NCBI GenBank assembly: GCA_900314485.1
Contig: OMVL01000003.1
Coordinates: 1-64,000 of the forward strand
From: an uncultured Eubacteriales bacterium
Lineage (GTDB): Bacteria; Bacillota; Clostridia; Oscillospirales; Oscillospiraceae
Direction: 5' to 3'
DNA: 64,000 bases
Shown here: piece after piece, positions 24,407-33,088 of the stretch
How the letters are laid out: each line of letters starts with the position of its first letter
Position numbering within the stretch: the stretch's first letter is position 1
The notes under the pieces: generated by a model
The model's input: only the letters and a program-made list of their open reading frames with translations
Told to the model about the DNA's origin: nothing
The model's database searches: none
Made by a program: the position numbers and the translations under genes

Positions 24407-24722
24407 TTGCCGTTTGCCGGTCATCCGGCAAGTAAAAACAACTTTAACGGCCACACGGAGGGGGCAAACATCCCCCTCTGTGTGGCTAAATAAAAGGCAA
24501 CTTTCGCAAAAACTTTCACCATAGTGTGAAAAGATGGAAAGTTAAGCTCTTTCTTTGATCGTTGTTAAGCAAAAGCACCTCTTTTGGCTGAACGGACAGC
24601 TTGAGGAGGGAGCTTAACTTTTCATTTTAATCCCGACTGACCTTGCTTGGTCGGGATGCGGCGTTAAAATCGGAGAAAAGGAGGAAGTCATTAAACCCGG
24701 CTTTAATGATGGCAACCACGTT
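24407..24722 (+). promoter_or_regulatory. Structured oppA-oppB intercistronic region
   Basis: 316 bases without a gene. It holds a 15-bp stem-loop (24450-24464 with 24472-24486), a long hairpin with 12-bp arms AAAGTTAAGCTC / GAGCTTAACTTT (24538-24549 with 24610-24621), and ATCCCGAC / GTCGGGAT (24632-24659 region). The first probably stabilises the oppA message and lowers downstream expression. The second does not match a riboswitch class I know. Confidence 0.55.
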
Positions 24723-26303
24723 ATGAAGAAGTACATGCTGAAGAGAATCCTGTTCTCGATCTTCTCTCTCCTGATGGTCGTTATGGCGGTCATGCTTCTG
24801 GTCTACTCCCTGATCGAGCGAAGCGTCATCTTCCAGACGGACGACACCTGGAACAAGAAGAGCGGAAACGACCGGTCTATCTACGAGTATGTCCAGTACG
24901 AAAAGTATGGGTATCTTGAGTACGAGGACTATACCAGCTTTGTGGCCAACAAGTACATCGCAATTTACGGTGACGAGTACGTCAAGCAGGAGGACTATAA
25001 GCGGGATCGGGACGCCATCCAAAACCCCGATACCTATATGGACAATGAGACCGTCCAGGAGTTTATTGCCCAGTACCATGGGGACGGCTATACGATCCGC
25101 TATCTCAAGCCCAACACTTATAAATCCGGCCGTGTCAAGCCGGGCGGTACAGGCTATCTGCTGGCTGTGATTGAGAAAAATCCCCTCCTCCGCCTGGTGG
25201 ACTACGTCAAGGGCTTTATCACGGTGGAGACCACCAACGACGTCAAGGACCCGGAGCTGACCGACCGCTACATTCGGGTGGAGAACGACCCGTACGGCCT
25301 CTTTGCCGTGGTTGGCTCAGGAACTCAGCATAAATATCTGCTCTATTTTGACGACCGCTTCCCCTTCATTCACCAGAACTGGATCCACCTGAATCTGGGC
25401 GTCAGCTTTACCACCTACCGGGGGCAGGAGATCACCTCTGTTATTAACAGCCCTGCCGGCGGGCTGCTCAACCGGAGACAGCAGTACCCGGCGCTTATTG
25501 GCACGGACGAGTACGTGGAAACTGCCATCAACTTCCACACTCTGACCTACAACACCGGCACGCTCAGTGATATTGAAAAGACCCAGTTCCCTGATAACTA
25601 TACCGTGTACGCCTACCGGAGAGCGGGCCTCTCCATGATCGAGAACTCTTTCGTCATCGGCCTGATTGCAACCCTGATCGCCTATGTGCTGGGCCTGCCG
25701 CTGGGCATGCTCATGGCACGGCACAAGGACAGGCTGGTTGACAAGATCGGCAACGCCTATATCATCTTCATCATGGCGGTGCCAAGTCTTGCCTATATCT
25801 TTATGTTTGCCGCCATCGGCACAACGCTGTTCCACTTGCCATATAAATTTGCAAACGCCGAGATCACCATTCTGGCCTACATCCTGCCCACCATCTCGCT
25901 GGCACTTCCGGGTATTGCCAACCTGATGAAGTGGATGCGGCGCTATATGATCGACCAGATGAACTCGGATTATGTCAAATTTGCCCGGGCAGAGGGTCTG
26001 TCCGAGCGGGAGATCTTCGATATTCACATCTCCAAAAATGCCATGATCTATCTGGTCCACGGTATCCCAGCCGAGATTTTGGGCTGCCTGACCGGTGCCA
26101 TTATTACCGAGCGTGTCTACTCTGTCCCCGGCGTCGGCAACCTGCTGACCACGGCCATCAACGCCCACGACAACGGCATTATCGTCGCCTGCACGGTGTT
26201 CTACACCTCGCTCTCCATTATCTCCCTGATCCTGGGCGACCTGCTGTTGGCGACGTATGATCCCCGAATCACGCTGTCTGAGGAAGGAGGTGGCGGACGA
26301 TGA
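24723..26303 (+). CDS. oppB: Oligopeptide ABC transporter permease OppB with enlarged external domain
   Basis: 526 residues, against ~310 for a usual OppB. One N-terminal span (~8-32) is followed by ~270 mostly hydrophilic residues outside the membrane, then the normal five-span permease core (~306-520). The core has the EAA loop (DYVKFARAEGLSEREIFDIHI) and the family ending RVYSVPGVGNLL. Within the external part the usual LNLGVSFTTYRGQEI segment is still recognisable near 225-245, so ~150-200 residues are extra. The best ribosome site (AAGGAGGA, 24678-24685) lies far from this ATG; an in-frame ATT at 24690 is well placed and could be a rare start. The stop overlaps oppC (ATGA). Confidence 0.9.
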   Translation: MKKYMLKRILFSIFSLLMVVMAVMLLVYSLIERSVIFQTDDTWNKKSGNDRSIYEYVQYEKYGYLEYEDYTSFVANKYIAIYGDEYVKQEDYKRDRDAIQNPDTYMDNETVQEFIAQYHGDGYTIRYLKPNTYKSGRVKPGGTGYLLAVIEKNPLLRLVDYVKGFITVETTNDVKDPELTDRYIRVENDPYGLFAVVGSGTQHKYLLYFDDRFPFIHQNWIHLNLGVSFTTYRGQEITSVINSPAGGLLNRRQQYPALIGTDEYVETAINFHTLTYNTGTLSDIEKTQFPDNYTVYAYRRAGLSMIENSFVIGLIATLIAYVLGLPLGMLMARHKDRLVDKIGNAYIIFIMAVPSLAYIFMFAAIGTTLFHLPYKFANAEITILAYILPTISLALPGIANLMKWMRRYMIDQMNSDYVKFARAEGLSEREIFDIHISKNAMIYLVHGIPAEILGCLTGAIITERVYSVPGVGNLLTTAINAHDNGIIVACTVFYTSLSIISLILGDLLLATYDPRITLSEEGGGGR

Positions 26304-27271
26304 GCGAGAATAACATTGCCAAGACCGCCAATCAGGACGAGCTGTTCAAGTTTATTGACAGCGACGCCATCGCCTCGGAGAAAATCATTGCCCCCCGCTA
26401 CTCCTACTGGAAGAGCGTGTTCCGTGTCTTCTTTAAGAAAAAGATCAATCTCGTGATGATTGCCCTTCTGGTTTTCATCGTTCTGATCTCCTTTATCATG
26501 CCCAACTTCTGGATCTACGATCCCATGGAGAATGTTACGACTGCCGCTACCTTTAACCTGAGTCCCAGCGCTGCCATAAAGCATTTCGGCGGTTTTTCCC
26601 TGAAGTGGATGCTGGGTACCGGCGCTATGGGCAACTCCATCTTCTACGGCATTGTGGCCGGCGCCAGGACCAGTCTGCTGCTGGCTGTCATCTGCGCTGC
26701 CATCAATATGTTTGTCGGTATCATTGTGGGTGCACTCTGGGGCTATTCCAAGCGGGTGGACGCGGTCATGCTGGTGGTCTATAACATCGTGGCAAACGTT
26801 CCCTACATCCTGCTGATCTCCGTGCTGGTGTACGTCATCGGCTCCGGCTTCTGGAGCTTCATCTTTGCCCTGACCGTCACCGGCTGGCTGGGCATTGCCT
26901 ACTTCTTCCGTACCCAGGTCATGATCATCCGTGACCGGGAGTACTCCATGGCGTCCCGCTGCCTGGGCACTCCTGTTTATCGGGTCATCTCCAAGAACAT
27001 CCTGCCCTTCCTGACCTCTGTCATCGTCACGCTGTTGGCCACAGAGCTGCCCTCCTACATCTCTATGGAGGTGTTCCTGTCCTACATCGGCGTCGGTCTG
27101 AGTGCCACGGTTCCCTCCCTGGGCCGTATGATCCAGCAGGCGCAGAGCTCATTCGTCACCTTCCCCTGGGAGTTCTGGCCGCCTGTGATCGTCGCATCCG
27201 CCATTACCATTATCCTTTACGTTCTGGGTCAGAATCTTGCCGACGCGTCTGATCCCAGGACCCACATGTAA
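26300..27271 (+). CDS. oppC: Oligopeptide ABC transporter permease OppC
   Basis: 323 residues, normal length. The cytoplasmic N-terminal arm (~1-50) is followed by six spans. The EAA loop is REYSMASRCLGTPVYRVISKNILP, and the end matches the family (IGVGLSATVPSLGRM..ADASDPR). It forms the channel with OppB. Start by ATGA overlap behind GAAGGAGG. Confidence 0.93.
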   Translation: MSENNIAKTANQDELFKFIDSDAIASEKIIAPRYSYWKSVFRVFFKKKINLVMIALLVFIVLISFIMPNFWIYDPMENVTTAATFNLSPSAAIKHFGGFSLKWMLGTGAMGNSIFYGIVAGARTSLLLAVICAAINMFVGIIVGALWGYSKRVDAVMLVVYNIVANVPYILLISVLVYVIGSGFWSFIFALTVTGWLGIAYFFRTQVMIIRDREYSMASRCLGTPVYRVISKNILPFLTSVIVTLLATELPSYISMEVFLSYIGVGLSATVPSLGRMIQQAQSSFVTFPWEFWPPVIVASAITIILYVLGQNLADASDPRTHM

Positions 27272-27283
27272 CGAGGTGAGATC

Positions 27284-29080
27284 ATGAGCGAAATGAAGGA
27301 AAGAAAGACGCTCCTCTCCCTGCGCAATGTGGAGGTCAAGTTTAACGTCCGCGGCCGTATCCTGACGGCTATCCGCAATGTGTCTCTGGATATTTACGAG
27401 CACGAGTCACTGGCCATTGTGGGCGAGTCCGGCTCCGGTAAGTCCGTTCTGACCAAGACCTTTGCCGGTATGCTGGATTCCAACGGATTTATCCCTCAGG
27501 GCACCATCATCTTTTCCGACGATGAGATCTCTGAGACCACGATCAAGCTGACCCGGCAGAATCGCCGCATCTTCAACTATGCGCTGAATATGCTCAATAA
27601 AAACTCCCGTCTGGAGCGGGGTGCCCGGGAGTATAACGCCATCCTGGCCAAGCAGGAGGAGATCCGCTGCGCCAGGGGACTGACTGCCGAGGAGGAGGCC
27701 GACTTTGACCGCCGCATCAAGGAGGCGGGAGACAACGCTGTCGATCAGACCAACTATCTGTGGACGCTGGACAAAAAGGCGGACGCAGAGGAGTATGCGC
27801 AAGTCTCTGAGCGCATCAAGTCCTACAACGCCAAGAAAGTAGAGCTGGAGGCGGAGAAGGCCGCTCTGGAGAAGCAGCGTACCGCCGACTATCAGTCAGA
27901 CGCCCCCTGCATTGCAAAGGACAAGGCTGCCATTGAGGAGCTGAAGGTCAAGCGCAAGGCGAAGATCGACGCTGCCGATGTGGAGCGCAACCCCTTTGGC
28001 CTTACCGATCAGGTGCTGGAGCGGAATAAGGTCATCGCTTACGAGGTGATCCTCTCCATCGGCAGATACCCCCTGAAGGACCAGCTTCGGTTCCTGCCCA
28101 AGCTGAACAAGGCCTTCAAGCAGGCCATGAGCCGGGGCCAGGACATGAAGGACCCCGCCGTTCTCAACAAGATCTTTGAGTCCGTTGCCTTCCGTGTGGA
28201 GTTCCGCTCCTATGACGAGGCAAACGAGACCCTCCACGGCTATGCCATCATCGACTGCGCCAAGGTCAAGTACACCAAGGACTGGCAGCAGATTCGAGGT
28301 TGCCGGATCGCCACCGTCTTCCAGGACCCCATGACCTCCCTGAACCCGGTCATTACCATCGGCAAGCAGATCATGACGGTCATCCTGAAGCACCAGAAGT
28401 GCTCCGCCGCCGAGGCGAAGCGCCGCACCCTGGACATTATGGCAAAGGTTGGCATTCCCGAGCCGGAGAAGCGGTTTGACGACTATCCCTTTGAGTATTC
28501 CGGCGGCATGCGGCAGCGTATCGTCATCGCCATCGCCCTGTCCTGCCAGCCCAAGATCCTCATCTGCGACGAGCCCACCACAGCTCTGGACGTGACCATC
28601 CAGGCGCAGATCCTCCGGCTGATCAAAGACCTGCAGAAGGAGCTGGGCTTCACTACCGTCTACATCACCCATGACCTGGGCGTGGTTGCCAACGTGGCAG
28701 AGCGTGTTGCCGTCCTGTACGGCGGTCAGATCGTGGAACTGGGCACCGTGGAGGACATCTTCTACGACCCCAAGCATCCCTACACCTGGGCGCTGCTGTC
28801 CTCGCTGCCCCAGCTGTGTGAGAAGGGCACCGATCTCTTCTCCATCCCCGGCACGCCTCCCTCTCTTTACAACAAGATCGTGGGCGACGCCTTTGCACCG
28901 AGAAACAAGTATGCCCTTGCCATTGACCTGGTGGAGGAGCCTCCCATGTTCCAGATCAGCGAGACCCACTATGCCAAGACCTGGCTGCTGGATCCCAGGG
29001 CACCTAAGACGGAAGCGCCCAAGAACATTCAGAATCTTCACGAGAAGATCAAGAAGACCTACATTGAGTTTACCGAATGA
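27284..29080 (+). CDS. oppD: Oligopeptide ABC transporter ATPase OppD with a large internal insertion
   Basis: 598 residues, against ~330-350 for usual OppD. Walker A GESGSGKS is at residues 47-54. The Q-loop ([11 protein letters not shown], Gln347) is ~290 residues later, instead of ~55. The inserted ~230 residues (about 80-310) are highly charged and predicted coiled coil ([29 protein letters not shown]). After it the domain is normal: [15 protein letters not shown], Walker [13 protein letters not shown], switch His in ITHDLG, and the OppD/DppD C-terminal extension. All ATPase residues are kept, so it should work. The insertion adjoins the surface that contacts the permease. Confidence 0.92.
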   Translation: MSEMKERKTLLSLRNVEVKFNVRGRILTAIRNVSLDIYEHESLAIVGESGSGKSVLTKTFAGMLDSNGFIPQGTIIFSDDEISETTIKLTRQNRRIFNYALNMLNKNSRLERGAREYNAILAKQEEIRCARGLTAEEEADFDRRIKEAGDNAVDQTNYLWTLDKKADAEEYAQVSERIKSYNAKKVELEAEKAALEKQRTADYQSDAPCIAKDKAAIEELKVKRKAKIDAADVERNPFGLTDQVLERNKVIAYEVILSIGRYPLKDQLRFLPKLNKAFKQAMSRGQDMKDPAVLNKIFESVAFRVEFRSYDEANETLHGYAIIDCAKVKYTKDWQQIRGCRIATVFQDPMTSLNPVITIGKQIMTVILKHQKCSAAEAKRRTLDIMAKVGIPEPEKRFDDYPFEYSGGMRQRIVIAIALSCQPKILICDEPTTALDVTIQAQILRLIKDLQKELGFTTVYITHDLGVVANVAERVAVLYGGQIVELGTVEDIFYDPKHPYTWALLSSLPQLCEKGTDLFSIPGTPPSLYNKIVGDAFAPRNKYALAIDLVEEPPMFQISETHYAKTWLLDPRAPKTEAPKNIQNLHEKIKKTYIEFTE

Positions 29081-29092
29081 GGAGGCGACATC

Positions 29093-30043
29093 ATGGCTCA
29101 GAATGAGAAGAAAGTACTGCTGTCCATTCAGAATTTGGATGTTGTCTTCGGCCACGGGAAAAAGGCATTTAAAGCAGTTGACAACGTAAGCTTTGACATC
29201 TACAAGGGAGAGACGCTCTCCCTCGTAGGTGAGTCCGGCTCCGGCAAGACCACCATCGGCCGGGCGATCGTCCGCATCAACCCCTGCTCTGCCGGTGCAA
29301 TCTACTACGACGGCAAGAAGATCTCCGGCAAGCTGTCCCGGAAGGATGACCGGGAGGTCATCCGTAAGATCCAGATGATCTTCCAGGACCCCGCTGCCTC
29401 CCTAAACGAGCGTGCCACCATTGAGTATATCATTTCCGAGGGCCTGTATAACTTTCACCTGTACAAGGATGAGAAGGACCGCATTGCCAAGATCGAGAAG
29501 ATCACCAGGGATGTAGGTCTGCTGCCGGAGCATCTGACCCGTTACCCCCACGAGTTTTCCGGCGGCCAGCGCCAGCGTGTGGGCCTGGCCCGTTCCATCG
29601 TCATGGAGCCGGAGTTTATTGTGGCCGACGAGCCCATCTCCGCGCTGGATGTGTCCATCCGTGCCCAAGTCCTCAACCTGCTGAAAAAGTTCCAGGTGGA
29701 GCGGGGCCTGACCTATCTGTTCATTGCCCACGACCTGTCCATCGTCCGCTTTATCAGTGACCGCATTGTGGTCATCTACAAGGGCAGGATCATGGAGATC
29801 GCAGAGACGGAGGAGCTGTTTGCGTATCCACTCCATCCCTATACCAAGTCTCTCATCTCCGCCATTCCTGTGCCTGACCCCGCCATTGAGAAGGAGAAGA
29901 AGCTCTTCATTTACAACACCGACATGCACGACTACTCCGTGGAGCAGCCCCATCTGGTGGACATCGGCAACGGCCACATGGTCTTCGGCAGCGATTCCGA
30001 GATTGAAAAATACAAGAAGATCCGTTTCAGCGGAGATAACTGA
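29093..30043 (+). CDS. oppF: Oligopeptide ABC transporter ATPase OppF
   Basis: 316 residues, normal size. Walker [11 protein letters not shown]-loop [13 protein letters not shown], signature [14 protein letters not shown], Walker [14 protein letters not shown] and the switch IAHDLS. The C-terminal oligopeptide extension is short and ends near [14 protein letters not shown]. It pairs with OppD. GAGGAGG precedes the start and a strong terminator follows. Confidence 0.94.
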   Translation: MAQNEKKVLLSIQNLDVVFGHGKKAFKAVDNVSFDIYKGETLSLVGESGSGKTTIGRAIVRINPCSAGAIYYDGKKISGKLSRKDDREVIRKIQMIFQDPAASLNERATIEYIISEGLYNFHLYKDEKDRIAKIEKITRDVGLLPEHLTRYPHEFSGGQRQRVGLARSIVMEPEFIVADEPISALDVSIRAQVLNLLKKFQVERGLTYLFIAHDLSIVRFISDRIVVIYKGRIMEIAETEELFAYPLHPYTKSLISAIPVPDPAIEKEKKLFIYNTDMHDYSVEQPHLVDIGNGHMVFGSDSEIEKYKKIRFSGDN

Positions 30044-30049
30044 CAGGAG

Positions 30050-30090
30050 AAAATAACTAATCGTTTTCATGCGATTAGTTATTTTTTGTA
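30050..30090 (+). terminator. Terminator of the opp operon
   Basis: 14-bp perfect stem AAAATAACTAATCG / CGATTAGTTATTTT (30050-30063 with 30072-30085) followed by TTG. The next gene starts only seven bases beyond, so it may be expressed by readthrough. Confidence 0.85.
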
Positions 30091-30096
30091 AAAGGT

Positions 30097-31347
30097 ATGA
30101 AAGATTTTCAAGATATTTTTGTGAGTAAAAAGCATCTGGGCCTGCGCATTGCCGCCTTTGTCCTTGCCTTTCTTGCGGCCCTTACCGCCTTCTCTTTGGC
30201 CCTCACCGGCATCGGCCGGAAGGAGGAGGGCTATTACCAGATTGAGGCCAACCCTGATGAAGAGGCGTTCCTCTACGCCAGCGGCGTTGCCTTTGTCTAC
30301 CAATTTCAGGGGAGCAGCAGTGACATCCGCAGCGCCCTCAACGAGCTAAAGAACTATTACAGCGTGGCTTTGAAGCGGGCCTATATCCTGCTGGATCCGG
30401 TGAACACCTACGAGGGTTATGTAAACCTCGCGACGCTGAACCAGCACATTGGAGAGGACCTGGAGGTCTCGGAGGAGCTGTACAACGTCCTCACCGACGC
30501 CGCTCGGCGGACGGCAGCGGGGGAGGGGTACAGCATGTTTGCAGGCGCCGTCTACTCAGAGTGGAACAGCATCCTCATGCTGGACGATCCGGAGCGCTTC
30601 GATCCGGTGAACGACCCGGAGGAGGCCCGGCGGCTGGAGCGGCTGGGCGCCATGGCAGATCGGGAGGATCTGTTCTCTCTGGAGATCGTGGACGAGATCC
30701 GGCATATCATCCGGCTGAACGTGGCAGAGGAATATCTGACGCTCTTGCGGGAGCTGGAGATCGAGCCGAATGTACTGGACCTGAATCTGCTCCACGACGC
30801 TTACCAGCTGCAAATCGTTGTGGCGGAGCTGGAGAAGGCGGGCTATGACAACGGCTATCTCACCACGGACAGCGGGCTGACCGTCTCCCTCTCCCGCCAT
30901 GCCCAGGGCAGCTATTGCATCTATGCCCCCAACGATGGGGATGTGACGGCGGCAGCGGCTATACCGGTGACGGCGGGCTCTGCCTGCAGCCAGTTCCAGG
31001 CCTTCCCCTTTACCGAGGGGGATTACGGCTTCTATGCTGTGGCCGCAGGGGATAAGACCTATCTCCGTCACCCATATCTGCCTGCCGACGGGGCCTGTCC
31101 CGATGTACTGCTCTACGCCTGCGTGACGGTGGACGGGGAGGATCCGGTGGAGGCCTGCTATCAGACCATACGGCTCTATACCTGCGCCGACCGGGAGGAG
31201 GTGGACCGGCTCATCCTGTCAGACGACCTGACAGCGGCCTACGGCCTGCAGGAGGGGGAGGGAAAGACGGTCTACGTCAGTCCCCGGGCCCTCAATCAGA
31301 CGGCGGCAGCAGAGGAATACGGATTCCGGCTGGTGCCAATTGCATGA
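30097..31347 (+). CDS. Membrane-anchored ApbE-like protein lacking the catalytic motifs
   Basis: 416 residues. A basic start and one membrane span (~17-41) place the rest outside the cell. The order of blocks follows ApbE (FAD:protein FMN transferase): VNTYEGYVNLATLNQ and VSEELYNVLTDAARRTAAGEGYSM resemble the ApbE N-terminal helices; VLDLNLLHDAYQLQIVVAEL sits where LDLGGIAKGYAVD should be; HPYLPADGACPDVLLYACVTV resembles the HIIDP..G and SVTV strands. The Gly/Lys residues for FAD binding and the Thr/Asp metal site are not preserved, so activity is unlikely. It could be a degenerate binding or scaffold protein. ApbE kinship is by eye, and the gene is not otherwise recognised. Confidence 0.6.
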   Translation: MKDFQDIFVSKKHLGLRIAAFVLAFLAALTAFSLALTGIGRKEEGYYQIEANPDEEAFLYASGVAFVYQFQGSSSDIRSALNELKNYYSVALKRAYILLDPVNTYEGYVNLATLNQHIGEDLEVSEELYNVLTDAARRTAAGEGYSMFAGAVYSEWNSILMLDDPERFDPVNDPEEARRLERLGAMADREDLFSLEIVDEIRHIIRLNVAEEYLTLLRELEIEPNVLDLNLLHDAYQLQIVVAELEKAGYDNGYLTTDSGLTVSLSRHAQGSYCIYAPNDGDVTAAAAIPVTAGSACSQFQAFPFTEGDYGFYAVAAGDKTYLRHPYLPADGACPDVLLYACVTVDGEDPVEACYQTIRLYTCADREEVDRLILSDDLTAAYGLQEGEGKTVYVSPRALNQTAAAEEYGFRLVPIA

Positions 31348-31364
31348 CATAAGGAGGCCGCACA

Positions 31365-31541
31365 ATGGAATGGAACAAGGAAACTGCGCTGGCCGGAGTG
31401 AAGGCAGTGCTGAGGGAGGCCCGGCGGTATCAGCATGCCGCCAGCGTCCTCAACTTTGACCGGGAGACCGTCTGTCCCCCGGCCGAGGACTTTTTGGACT
31501 ATCTGGAGGAGAAGTACAGCGGACTGTATGAGCTAAACTGA
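31365..31541 (+). pseudogene. Internally deleted M32 carboxypeptidase remnant
   Basis: 58 codons behind AAGGAGG. Residues ~1-42 look like the N-terminus of M32 (Taq-type) carboxypeptidases (YQHAASVLNFDRETVCPP resembles the family's LEHA.S.LSWD.ET.MPP). The last 16 (FLDYLEEKYSGLYELN) look like the family's C-terminal end. The ~440 residues between them, including the HExxH zinc site, are missing in frame. The small ORF is intact and has a good ribosome site and terminator, but cannot encode the peptidase. Confidence 0.7.
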
Positions 31542-31550
31542 ATCAAATCA

Positions 31551-31590
31551 AAAGCCGGACAGAGCGGAATCGTTTTGTCCGGCTTTCGCC
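31551..31590 (+). terminator. Terminator after the M32 remnant
   Basis: 11-bp stem AAAGCCGGACA / TGTCCGGCTTT (31551-31561 with 31576-31586). Confidence 0.7.
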
Positions 31591-31619
31591 TTGTTCGAAC
31601 GGTATCAATCTGGTATACT
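31591..31619 (+). promoter_or_regulatory. tldD-tldE promoter
   Basis: TTGTTC, 17-bp spacer, TATACT (31614-31619). Confidence 0.7.
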
Positions 31620-31654
31620 ATGAGGGATAGATTTTCTTTCGAAGGAGGCATCTT

Positions 31655-33088
31655 ATGAAAGCACCTTTTTCCGCCTATCTCACCGAGATCAAGGGCGGAC
31701 TGCGGCAGCTGATCGGACTGCTGCGCCGGGAGTACGACTATGTCAGCGTCCTTGCTACTGACTCCAAGGGGCTTGCCGTCCGCATCTCCCAGCACGCCCG
31801 CTCTGTCACCAGTGAGACCATGACCACCGAGCGGGGCATTGTCATCCGGGTCTGCAAAGACGGCCAGTACAGTGAGTACGCCCTGAACGACTTCAATCCC
31901 GCAGATCCTGAGGGAGCGGCGGAGCGTATTTCCAAGGCGCTTGCTGAGCAGCAGAAAATCCTCGCCGTCACAAACTCCAAGGTCTACGAGACGGGACTGC
32001 TCTCCGATGAGCCCATCACCCTCTTCGTGGAAAAGGAGACAGAGCAGCTGCCGGAGACCACCGACGTCAAGGCGCTGGTGGAACAGTGCACCGCTATTTC
32101 CGATGAGGCGATGACGCTGGGGAAGGACATGATTGAGTGCATCGTGAACGCCCAGTCCACCCATATCTGCAAGCTGTTTTTGACTGAGCACCGGGATATG
32201 AGTCAGAGCTACGTCTACAGCGAGGGCGTAGTGGCCCCGGTGGTCAGCCGGGAGGGCAGGAACCAAATGGGCTACGAGAGCGTTTCCGGGCTCTGCGGGC
32301 CGGAGCTGTTCGAGCAGCTGAAGGAGAAGGCGGCTGCGGCGGTCCGCACGGCGGAGGAACTTCTGGACGCCGGCCGCATCGAGCCTGGAGAGTATGACAT
32401 CATCACCTCCCCGGAGGTCACCGGACTGATTGCCCACGAGGCATTCGGCCACGGTGTGGAAATGGATATGTTCGTCAAAAACCGTGCCCTGGGCAAGGAG
32501 TATATCGGCCAGCGTGTGGGCAGCGACCTTGTCACCATGCACGAGGGCGCCCTCTGCGCCCAGGACGTCACCACCTACGCCTTTGACGACGAGGGCACCC
32601 TGGCGGGAGACGTCATTGAGATCGACCACGGTATTCTGAAAACCGGTATCTGTGACGCCCTCAGCGCTCTGCGCCTGGGCATCGCCCCCACCGGCAACGG
32701 CAAGCGGCAAAACTTTGCTCACAAGGCATACACCCGAATGACCAATACCATTTTTGACTCCGGCACCGACACGCTGGAGGATATGATCGCCTCCATTGAC
32801 CACGGCTATCTGCTGGAGGGCATGGAGAGCGGCATGGAGGATCCCAAGCACTGGGGCATCCAGTGCATCATTAAGCTGGGCCGGGAGATCAAGGACGGTA
32901 AGCTCACCGGCAGGACGGTGGCGCCCATCATTATGACAGGCTATGTGCCGGAGCTGCTGGGAAATATCTCCATGCTCTCTGCTGACCGGGAGGTGTTCGG
33001 CAGCGGCGGCTGCGGCAAGGGCTATAAGGAGTGGGTCAAGGTGGCCGACGGCGGCCCCTATCTCAAGACGAAAGCGAGGTTGGGATAA
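31655..33088 (+). CDS. tldD: TldD family metallopeptidase subunit
   Basis: 477 residues. TldD is the catalytic half of the TldD/TldE (PmbA) heterodimer, a cytoplasmic zinc protease that trims unfolded peptides, including some ribosomal peptide precursors and the CcdA antitoxin in enterobacteria. The zinc motif HEAFGHG is present with its first His at residue 261, and the later conserved Cys/Gly-rich end NISMLSADREVFGSGGCGKG is intact. GAAGGAGG precedes the ATG. Its stop overlaps the tldE start by one base, so the subunits are coupled. No peptide precursor gene is visible next to it. Confidence 0.92.
   Translation: MKAPFSAYLTEIKGGLRQLIGLLRREYDYVSVLATDSKGLAVRISQHARSVTSETMTTERGIVIRVCKDGQYSEYALNDFNPADPEGAAERISKALAEQQKILAVTNSKVYETGLLSDEPITLFVEKETEQLPETTDVKALVEQCTAISDEAMTLGKDMIECIVNAQSTHICKLFLTEHRDMSQSYVYSEGVVAPVVSREGRNQMGYESVSGLCGPELFEQLKEKAAAAVRTAEELLDAGRIEPGEYDIITSPEVTGLIAHEAFGHGVEMDMFVKNRALGKEYIGQRVGSDLVTMHEGALCAQDVTTYAFDDEGTLAGDVIEIDHGILKTGICDALSALRLGIAPTGNGKRQNFAHKAYTRMTNTIFDSGTDTLEDMIASIDHGYLLEGMESGMEDPKHWGIQCIIKLGREIKDGKLTGRTVAPIIMTGYVPELLGNISMLSADREVFGSGGCGKGYKEWVKVADGGPYLKTKARLG

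Noticed and set aside
22193..24454. 753-codon open frame antisense to oppA
   Set aside because: Shadow frame over a gene with a clear lipoprotein signal and family motifs.
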